From Acidithiobacillus acidisediminis (GTDB lineage: Bacteria > Pseudomonadota > Gammaproteobacteria > Acidithiobacillales > Acidithiobacillaceae), in contig NZ_JALQCS010000001.1 of assembly GCF_023277115.1 (NCBI RefSeq), positions 924,001 to 988,000 on the forward strand: a stretch of 64,000 nucleotides of DNA, in the 5' to 3' direction. Within the stretch, counting starts at the first letter, position 1. Each line of letters begins with the position of its first letter. Positions 57,863 through 64,000 of this stretch are shown here, piece after piece. Below the pieces are notes generated by a model. That model was given only the letters and a program-made list of their open reading frames with translations. It made no database searches and was not told the origin of the DNA. Both the position numbers and the translations under genes were made by a program.

Positions 57863-58093
57863 TCGTCATCCACGATATTTTGACGGTGCATTTGAGTGTG
57901 TTAAGAAGCGTTTCCTTGATCTTTATTCATTCTAATATAGTATCATAACTAACTGTTTCAGTGGGAAATATTCTTCCTGATCGAGTATCTCTGGAGCGCC
58001 CTCTCAGCTTTACAAAACGATAAGAAAATATCAAAATAAATTTGTAGGCAAAAAGTCTACATAACCATAGATCATTTGAGGGAGTGTGACACG

Positions 58094-58444
58094 ATGAAGA
58101 AAATTACGATATTGCTCGCCATGGCTTTTCTTGCCAGCCCTGCTGTATTCGCTGCTACGGCTGAGGAGGGAACTCAGGTCCATGGTAGCCAGTTGATGAC
58201 CCAACAAGAGCGCCTACAGCAACGGGAGCAGATGCGCTCTGCAACTTCTGACGAAGCCCGCCAGCAGCTACGGCAGGAGAACCACGAGCGGATGCGCACA
58301 CGGGCGCAGGAAGAGGGGGTGTCCATGCCCGCTGAGGTGCCCAGCCAGCGCGGCGGTATGGGACAACAAATGGGCGCAGGCATGGGCGCAGGTATGGGTG
58401 GTGGTATGGGTGGTGGTATGGGTGGTGGTCGCGGCGGGCGCTAA
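58094..58444 (+). CDS. Secreted Gln/Arg- and Gly/Met-rich protein, unknown function
   Basis: From the ATG at 58094 (GGAG upstream) the product has 116 residues: a signal peptide (MKKITILLAMAFLASPAVFA, cleaved before ATAEEG) and a Gln/Arg/Glu-rich helical middle (QQERLQQREQMR). The C-terminus has tandem Gly-Met tetrapeptides ending GRGGR. The middle part resembles small periplasmic stress proteins of the Spy/CpxP type only in composition. Met-rich repeats can bind copper or silver ions, but that is inference. The 231 bases upstream are AT-rich, unlike the neighbourhood, and should hold its promoter (a candidate TTGATC and TAGTAT pair 16 bases apart). Confidence 0.7.
   Translation: MKKITILLAMAFLASPAVFAATAEEGTQVHGSQLMTQQERLQQREQMRSATSDEARQQLRQENHERMRTRAQEEGVSMPAEVPSQRGGMGQQMGAGMGAGMGGGMGGGMGGGRGGR
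58370..58429 (+). repeat. Five 12-bp tandem repeats encoding MGGG/MGAG units
   Basis: ATG codons recur at 58370, 58382, 58394, 58406 and 58418. The first two units read ATGGGCGCAGGC or -GGT and the last three ATGGGTGGTGGT, the last three being identical. Identical units suggest recent expansion by slippage and possible length variation between strains. Confidence 0.85.
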
Positions 58445-58471
58445 TTCCTCCGCGCGCTACGCTCGTGGTGA

Positions 58472-58500
58472 TTGACCGCAAACGCGAATCTGCGTAATGT
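58472..58500 (+). promoter_or_regulatory. Probable promoter of tRNA-Pro
   Basis: TTGACC (58472-58477) and TAATGT (58495-58500) are 17 bases apart and end ten bases before the tRNA. The -35 is good and the -10 is moderate. Confidence 0.5.
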
Positions 58501-58510
58501 TCACGAACCA

Positions 58511-58588
<78 letters not shown>

Positions 58589-58598
58589 TACCAAAAGC

Positions 58599-58632
58599 GG
58601 GTCAGACTGGTTTCGTCTGACCCACTTTTTTT
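58599..58632 (+). terminator. Terminator after tRNA-Pro
   Basis: GGGTCAGAC (58599-58607) pairs perfectly with GTCTGACCC (58615-58623) around a seven-base loop, followed by AC and seven T residues. Confidence 0.92.
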
Positions 58633-58785
58633 GCAGCTAATTCTGCGGTCAAAAAATCAACTTTTACTTGGCTGCGCCTGCCACCGTTGTCAGCAGCCTG
58701 ATTCCATCTATCTATGGACGTCAGGCGGCTATTTGGCTAGCCTTGCTAGCCAACTCCAGTGACGGCTTGCGAACAAGGAAAGGGC

Positions 58786-59664
58786 ATGCGTAAAGGCATC
58801 ATCCTGGCGGGTGGATCGGGCACTCGTCTCTACCCACTGACTCAGGTGTTGAGCAAACAGCTCATGCCCATTTATGACAAGCCGCTCATCTACTACCCCC
58901 TCTCGACCCTCATGCTTGCAGGTATCCGCGAGTTTTTGCTGATTTCTACCCCGCATGATCTGCCGCACTTTCGGCGCCTTTTGGGCGATGGCTCTGAGTG
59001 GGGAGTGCAGTTTCAATATGCCGAGCAGCCGCGCCCAGAGGGCTTGGCGCAGGCCTTGATCATTGCGGAGGAATTTCTTGCTGGCGCCGCTTCTGCCTTG
59101 ATCCTGGGAGATAACCTGTTCTACGGACACGACCTGAGCGAAGCGCTGCAGCAGGTCAATCAACAGTCGGAGGGCGCCACCGTATTTGCGTATCACGTCG
59201 CCAATCCGCGTGCCTACGGGGTGGTCGAGTTCGGTCCTGACGGCCGGGCATTGTCCCTGGAAGAAAAACCCAGCCACCCGCGCTCGAACTATGCGGTAAC
59301 GGGTCTGTATTTCTACGATCATCAGGCCAGTCGGATGGCGCGGGAGATTCAACCTTCGGCGCGGGGTGAGTTAGAAATCACCGAGCTCAATGCGCGTTAT
59401 TTGGCAGCGGGACAGCTACAGGTGAAAATTCTAGGTCGCGGCACGGCGTGGCTGGATACCGGTACGCATAATGATTTGCTCAATGCCGGTGAATTCATTC
59501 GCACCTTGGAGCAACGCCAGGGGCTCAAGGTGGCCTGTCCGGAGGAGATTGCCTGGCGCATGGGTTACATCGACGCGGCGCAGGTGCGTCGCCTTGCCGA
59601 ACCGTTACGGAAGAGCGGTTATGGCGAGTATCTCTTGCGCTGCCTGCAATTGGAGACAGCGTGA
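58786..59664 (+). CDS. rfbA: Glucose-1-phosphate thymidylyltransferase
   Basis: RfbA (RmlA) makes dTDP-glucose, the first step to dTDP-L-rhamnose. From the ATG at 58786 (AAGGAAAGG upstream) it has 292 residues, with the nucleotidyltransferase loop [11 protein letters not shown] near residue 9 and [11 protein letters not shown]. It heads the rfbA-C-D-B operon whose product feeds O-antigen or exopolysaccharide. Its stop overlaps rfbC (TGATG). Confidence 0.97.
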   Translation: MRKGIILAGGSGTRLYPLTQVLSKQLMPIYDKPLIYYPLSTLMLAGIREFLLISTPHDLPHFRRLLGDGSEWGVQFQYAEQPRPEGLAQALIIAEEFLAGAASALILGDNLFYGHDLSEALQQVNQQSEGATVFAYHVANPRAYGVVEFGPDGRALSLEEKPSHPRSNYAVTGLYFYDHQASRMAREIQPSARGELEITELNARYLAAGQLQVKILGRGTAWLDTGTHNDLLNAGEFIRTLEQRQGLKVACPEEIAWRMGYIDAAQVRRLAEPLRKSGYGEYLLRCLQLETA

Positions 59665-60212
59665 TGGAATTGCAGCGTTTGGCCATTCCGGAAGTCTGCT
59701 TGCTGCGGCCGCGGGTATTTGGCGATGCGCGGGGGTTTTTTCTCGAAAGCTGGAATCGCAAGGTCTTTGCGGAGCTTGGCCTGGATCTCGATTTTGTCCA
59801 GGATAACCATTCGCGCTCGGCGCGTGGGGTGCTGCGCGGACTGCACTATCAGATCGAGCAGGCGCAGGGAAAACTGGTGCGGGTGGTCGAGGGCGAGGTT
59901 TTCGACGTAGCGGTAGATCTGCGCAAGAGTTCGGCCAGCTTTGGGCAGTGGGTGGGGGCGACCCTCTCGGCAGAAAATCAGCAAATGCTCTGGATTCCGC
60001 CAGGTTTTGCCCATGGCTTTTACGTCTGCAGTGAAACGGCTCAGTTCCTCTACAAGACCACGGACTACTACCTGCCTGCGGCAGAGCGTTGTTTGCTCTG
60101 GAGTGATCCGACCGTGAACATCTCCTGGCCGATTCCCGCTGGCGAACGGCCACTACTGGCCGCCAAGGATGCCGCTGGACTGCCTCTCGACCAGTGCGAG
60201 TGTTTTATATGA
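59664..60212 (+). CDS. rfbC: dTDP-4-dehydrorhamnose 3,5-epimerase
   Basis: RfbC (RmlC) epimerises C3 and C5 of the 4-keto sugar. The 182-residue cupin has the catalytic His in VLRGLHYQ and Asp in VDLRKSSASFGQW, plus PPGFAHGFYVCSE. GGAG lies before the ATG. A GTG one codon upstream is possible. Confidence 0.97.
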   Translation: MELQRLAIPEVCLLRPRVFGDARGFFLESWNRKVFAELGLDLDFVQDNHSRSARGVLRGLHYQIEQAQGKLVRVVEGEVFDVAVDLRKSSASFGQWVGATLSAENQQMLWIPPGFAHGFYVCSETAQFLYKTTDYYLPAAERCLLWSDPTVNISWPIPAGERPLLAAKDAAGLPLDQCECFI

Positions 60213-60225
60213 CGAGGGCCGTCGG

Positions 60226-61107
60226 ATGATTCGCGTCTGTCTCTTCGGTGCGGCGGGACAACTCGGGCGCGAGTTGCAGCGCTCCTGTCCGGCAGATGTC
60301 GCCCTCCAAGCCGTTACCCGCGATACTGTCGATCTCTCTCAGGCGACACAAATTCGGGACGCCCTGGAGCAGGGGCAGCCGACAATCATTATCAATGCGG
60401 GCGCCTATACCGCGGTAGATCGGGCCGAATCGGAGCCAGAACTTGCCTATGCCGTCAACGCCGAAGCCCCGCGGATCATCGCCGAGTGGGCGCGCGCGCG
60501 GGGCGCACGGCTCCTGCAGGTGTCCACCGATTTTGTGTTCGATGGCGCCCAGGGCCGACCCTACCAGCCTGCGGACAAGCCCGCACCGTTGGGAGTCTAT
60601 GGGGCCAGCAAGGCCGCTGGTGAAGAGCATATCCGTACTATCCTTGGCGATACGGCACTTATCCTACGCACCGCCTGGGTCTACAGCGAATTTGGGCAGA
60701 ACTTCGTCAAGACCATGTTGCGCTTGCTTGACGAGCGCGAGCGTTTGTCCGTGGTTGGGGACCAGATCGGTAGTCCGACCTGGGCGCGCGGTTTGGCTGG
60801 GGCATTGTGGCGCGCCGTGGCTCTACCAAGGTTTTCCGGCACGCAACACTGGACGGATGCCGGCGTGGCCTCCTGGTATGATTTTGCGGTGGCGATCCAG
60901 GAAGAGGGTTTGCGCATTGGCTTACTGCAGCGGGAGATCCCCATCCAGATGATTCCCAGCTCCGCCTATCCCACCCCAGCTCGGCGCCCGGCCTGCGCTG
61001 TATTGGACAAGAGCGAGAGCTACGCGGCCTTGGGCGCGGCGCCGCACTGGCGGATACAGTTGCAAACAATGCTGGCCGATTGGCAGAAAGGAATAAAAAA
61101 TGGTTGA
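60226..61107 (+). CDS. rfbD: dTDP-4-dehydrorhamnose reductase
   Basis: RfbD (RmlD) reduces the 4-keto group to give dTDP-L-rhamnose. The 293-residue SDR protein has the NAD(P) motif GAAGQLGREL, the STDFVFDG segment and the catalytic YGASKAAGE. I use the ATG at 60226 (GAGGG upstream), since the open frame before it lies within rfbC. It overlaps rfbB by eight bases. Confidence 0.96.
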   Translation: MIRVCLFGAAGQLGRELQRSCPADVALQAVTRDTVDLSQATQIRDALEQGQPTIIINAGAYTAVDRAESEPELAYAVNAEAPRIIAEWARARGARLLQVSTDFVFDGAQGRPYQPADKPAPLGVYGASKAAGEEHIRTILGDTALILRTAWVYSEFGQNFVKTMLRLLDERERLSVVGDQIGSPTWARGLAGALWRAVALPRFSGTQHWTDAGVASWYDFAVAIQEEGLRIGLLQREIPIQMIPSSAYPTPARRPACAVLDKSESYAALGAAPHWRIQLQTMLADWQKGIKNG

Positions 61108-62248
61108 ACCCCTGCAGGGCTCAGAGATGCGTCTCCTGGTGACGGGAGGCGCTGGCTTCATCGGTGCCAATTTCTGTCATTATTGGCACCAGCGCTTCCC
61201 TGACGGCACGCTGGTCGTGCTGGATGCCCTGACCTATGCCGGCAATCGCGCCAGTCTGCAAGCCTTGGAGGGGGTAAAGGGTTTTCGCTTTGTGCACGGC
61301 GATATCAACGATAGGGCTCTGGTAGAGAAGCTACTGCGGGAGGGGCGACTCAACGTGATCGTGCATTTTGCGGCAGAGAGTCATGTGGATCGGTCCATCC
61401 ACGATCCTGATGCCTTTCTGCGTACCAACATTCTGGGCACCCACAGCCTGCTCCAGGCCGCGCGCAGTTATTGGCTGGAAGGCCCGCAGGGGCTGATATC
61501 CCATCGCTTTCATCACATTTCCACCGACGAGGTCTATGGTACCCTGGGACCGCAGGATCCTGCCTTCCGTGAGGATACCCCTTATGCCCCTAACTCGCCT
61601 TATGCGGCCAGCAAGGCAGCATCGGATCATCTCGTGCGCGCCTATCAACATACCTATGGCCTCTCCACTACAACCAGCAACTGCTCCAACAACTACGGTC
61701 CCTTTCACTTCCCGGAAAAGCTGATTCCCTTGGTAATCCTCAATATTCTGCATGGCCGTCCTCTGCCAATTTATGGGGACGGACAGCAAATCCGCGACTG
61801 GCTTTTTGTCGAGGACCATTGTCAGGGTATTGCCTTGATCCTGGAGCAAGGCAAGGAGGGGGAGAGCTACAATATTGGCGGACATAATGAGTGGGCGAAC
61901 TTGGAGATCGTCCGACTTATATGTCAATTGCTCGACGAGGCCTTCGCTGCCGATGCCACCCTGGCAAAGCAGTTTCCCCATGCCGCGCCAGCGCAAGGAA
62001 AACGCTCAGAGAGTCTGATCACCTACGTGCAGGATCGCCCTGGCCATGACCGTCGTTATGCCATCGATGCGGTCAAGATCGGAGGGGAACTCGGTTATGC
62101 GCCGCAGCATAGTTTCGCCGCGGGTATTCGCAAGACGGTGGACTGGTACCTGCAAAATCGCGACTGGTGGCAGCCTCTCCTTGGCGAGGCCTATGCCGAA
62201 TGGATCCAGAAGCAGTATGTGCGCGAACCTGGCGGAAGCCGCAACTAG
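61100..62248 (+). CDS. rfbB: dTDP-glucose 4,6-dehydratase
   Basis: RfbB (RmlB) converts dTDP-glucose to the 4-keto-6-deoxy sugar. The 382-residue extended SDR has GGAGFIGAN, HFAAESHVDRSI, the active-site STDEVYG (Asp-Glu) and YAASKAASD. The start at 61100 has GGA upstream; an ATG nine codons later gives the more usual N-terminus MRLLVTGG. It is the last of the four dTDP-rhamnose genes, an order (A-C-D-B) that is functionally complete. Confidence 0.96.
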   Translation: MVEPLQGSEMRLLVTGGAGFIGANFCHYWHQRFPDGTLVVLDALTYAGNRASLQALEGVKGFRFVHGDINDRALVEKLLREGRLNVIVHFAAESHVDRSIHDPDAFLRTNILGTHSLLQAARSYWLEGPQGLISHRFHHISTDEVYGTLGPQDPAFREDTPYAPNSPYAASKAASDHLVRAYQHTYGLSTTTSNCSNNYGPFHFPEKLIPLVILNILHGRPLPIYGDGQQIRDWLFVEDHCQGIALILEQGKEGESYNIGGHNEWANLEIVRLICQLLDEAFAADATLAKQFPHAAPAQGKRSESLITYVQDRPGHDRRYAIDAVKIGGELGYAPQHSFAAGIRKTVDWYLQNRDWWQPLLGEAYAEWIQKQYVREPGGSRN

Positions 62249-62309
62249 GGTGCGCCAGATCGTCAGTGCCATGATGGAGCGGTAACGCAGCACGCGAGGG
62301 GAAGGTATC

Positions 62310-64000
62310 ATGTCTGAAGTCATTGAAGCGGTGCTGCGCAAATTGGATCGTGCGGAGTGTCCTTCGCCTTCGCGCGTAGCCTTGGAACTGATGAGTCTGT
62401 TGGAGCAGCCGAACGCAGGGATTAACGACGCCGCCCAACTGGTTCGTCTGGATAGTGTCCTTACCGCCAAGGTGCTGGAGCTGGCCAATTCCGCTCTATA
62501 CCGCGGATTGCGACCAGTTTTGGTACTGCCCGATGCACTGCTGCGTCTCGGTTTGCGCACCCTTGCGCACTTTGTTCTCAGTTTGTCGTTGATCAAGGCC
62601 CCGTGTCCGATTCCGCGTCTCGATCTTTCCCGTTATTGGGCACAGGCTCTGCTGCGCGGCCTTTTTGTCGAGGAGTTGGTGGCGCACACGGGTAGCTGGG
62701 CGCGGGCCGAGGTGTTTACCCTCGGTCTTTTGAATGATTTCGGTTACCTGGCGGAATTCTGTGTGTTCCCCGAGCGTATGGCAGAGATCGTGGATGCCGC
62801 GCCAGATGCGGCGGCGTTGCTTGCCGCAGAGCGGGAACAACTGGGTTTGGATCACGTGGAATTGACCGCTGCCCTGCTCGAGCGCTGGGGCTTCCCCGAA
62901 TTAATGCTGCGCGCCGTGCGTTCCGAGCGCGATCCTGCCCCAATCGGGGAGGAGCCCCGCCTGCAGATCTTGTGCTACGTGTTGGAGGCGGGGCGGATAT
63001 TTGCCGATCATTGGGACGGCATCGCTACCGAAGTGCAAATCGACCGTTTACGTTTTCTGCGTCAACAATTACAGATCAGTGACGTACAGTATCAGGAAAT
63101 TCTCCAACGCCTGCAGACGGAGTGGCTGCAATGGAGCCAGTTGTTCGCAGCGCAGGTACCCGCAGACCTGGGACAGCGCTGGAGTGGCTTTGTAGAACGC
63201 ATGATGCACGCGTCTGGCGAACAATCCGCCTATCGCGTGCTGGTCGTGGATGACGATGAGGCGAGTCGCCACCTCTTGCGTCGTTACCTCGAGCCCGTTG
63301 GCTACGAGGTCTATGACGCAGCGGATGTCAGCACCGCCATGCAGGTGATTGACACGCAGGGGCCACGCATTGTCCTGATTGATTGGTATCTCGGTCAGGA
63401 CGATGGTCTGGAGTTCTGTCAGCGCTTGCGCTCTCGTTATGGTGCGCGGATGTATCTTGTGTTGTTGTCCGCCTTCGCGGATGAGGGCGATGGTACCCGG
63501 GCACTGGAATGTGGCGCCAACGAGTTCCTGTCCAAACCGGTATCGCGAAGGGTGCTATTGGCAAAGCTGCGAAGCGCAGTGGACAGTGTTGCGTTACTGT
63601 TGGATCTGGAAGACGCGCGGCAAAAACAACTGCGCGCGCAGGAACAGCTTCTGCACCTAACGGAGGAACTGCGGGACGAAGCCCTACGTGATGCCTTGAC
63701 CGGTCTCTACAATCGCCGTGCTTGGGAGACGCTTGCGCCCGGAATCTGGCAGCGAGCGACGTCTGCGGCAACCCCGATTTCTTGCATTATACTGGATATC
63801 GACTACTTTAAGCAGGTGAATGACCAATACGGTCATGATGTCGGTGATCGCGTCCTAATGGCCCTCGCGAAGCTGCTCCTGCAGAGTACCCGCGAGACAG
63901 ATCTGCTGGTGCGTCTTGGTGGAGAGGAGTTTGTCATTCTGATCGAAACGGCGGATTTGCCCGGTGTAGGACAGATGATGCAGCGTCTGGCATCGGAGAT
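62310..64000 (+). CDS. HDOD - response regulator - GGDEF signalling protein (cut by window end)
   Basis: The frame opens at an ATG with GAGGGGAAGG upstream and is still open at the window edge (563 codons seen). Residues about 15-220 form an HDOD domain (ECPSPSRVALELMSLLEQPN; RLDSVLTAKVLELAN). A CheY-like receiver follows at about 308-425 (VLVVDDDEASRHLLRRYLEP; phospho-acceptor Asp358 in LIDWYLG). After a short coiled coil comes a GGDEF diguanylate cyclase with GGEEF at 537-541. An inhibitory I-site RETD lies five residues before it, so c-di-GMP synthesis with product inhibition is expected. The cognate kinase is not visible. It follows rfbB after 61 bases and may be separately transcribed. 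Confidence 0.93.
   Translation, partial: MSEVIEAVLRKLDRAECPSPSRVALELMSLLEQPNAGINDAAQLVRLDSVLTAKVLELANSALYRGLRPVLVLPDALLRLGLRTLAHFVLSLSLIKAPCPIPRLDLSRYWAQALLRGLFVEELVAHTGSWARAEVFTLGLLNDFGYLAEFCVFPERMAEIVDAAPDAAALLAAEREQLGLDHVELTAALLERWGFPELMLRAVRSERDPAPIGEEPRLQILCYVLEAGRIFADHWDGIATEVQIDRLRFLRQQLQISDVQYQEILQRLQTEWLQWSQLFAAQVPADLGQRWSGFVERMMHASGEQSAYRVLVVDDDEASRHLLRRYLEPVGYEVYDAADVSTAMQVIDTQGPRIVLIDWYLGQDDGLEFCQRLRSRYGARMYLVLLSAFADEGDGTRALECGANEFLSKPVSRRVLLAKLRSAVDSVALLLDLEDARQKQLRAQEQLLHLTEELRDEALRDALTGLYNRRAWETLAPGIWQRATSAATPISCIILDIDYFKQVNDQYGHDVGDRVLMALAKLLLQSTRETDLLVRLGGEEFVILIETADLPGVGQMMQRLASE

Overview
The window is a gene-dense, GC-rich stretch of a bacterial chromosome carrying almost only housekeeping genes. 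The gene order (tpiA-secG-tRNA-Leu-nuoABCDEFGHIJKLMN-DUF2818, thrS-infC-rpmI-rplT-pheST-ihfA-merR, metX-metW, rplU-rpmA) and the protein sequences point to a proteobacterium on the beta/gamma border. My best guess is the Acidithiobacillia (Acidithiobacillus-like). That is inference from gene order and protein character, not a database result.

Layout. 0-8 kb: rplU-rpmA, envelope genes (D,D-carboxypeptidase, HtrA-type protease, PBP2, RlpA) and a Kch-like potassium channel. 8-12.6 kb: a small accessory envelope cluster (glycine-zipper lipoprotein, two-helix membrane protein, DUF3568-like lipoprotein, Ras-like GTPase, anchored TPR protein) and a SulP anion transporter. 12.6-18.4 kb: a minus-strand methionine operon, metX-metW-GST-ubiE-metE, closed by a strong terminator. 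18.5-22.7 kb: a binding-protein ABC importer. Its promoter carries four ATGA half-sites spaced exactly 11 bp apart, the layout of two tandem Pho boxes, so it is probably a phosphate-starvation importer although its proteins resemble Fe(III) systems. Several tiny reading frames sit at both ends of this operon.

22.8-27.3 kb: a small membrane protein, tRNA-His and nrdA-nrdB, with a pair of NrdR boxes covering the -35 and -10 of the nrd promoter. 27.4-34.5 kb: tldD, ftsH-folP-glmM, tpiA-secG and tRNA-Leu. 34.6-49.1 kb: the complete 14-gene complex I operon plus DUF2818. An insertion sequence (about 49087-50471) sits at the 3' end of the DUF2818 gene, directly upstream of the tRNA-Val promoter. 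50.5-57.9 kb: tRNA-Val, a terminator, then the translation operon thrS-infC (ATC start)-rpmI-rplT-pheS-pheT-ihfA-merR. 58-64 kb: a secreted Gly/Met-rich protein, tRNA-Pro, the dTDP-rhamnose genes rfbA-C-D-B, and the start of an HDOD-REC-GGDEF signalling protein that runs off the window.

The most interesting signals are regulatory or small: the Pho-box promoter and its leader reading frame, a lipoprotein broken by an apparent frameshift, a His-rich insert in MetE, nested repeats at the IS ends, and two places where a terminator abuts or overlaps the next gene. No CRISPR array, prophage or defence island was seen. No gene-free stretch exceeds about 300 bases.
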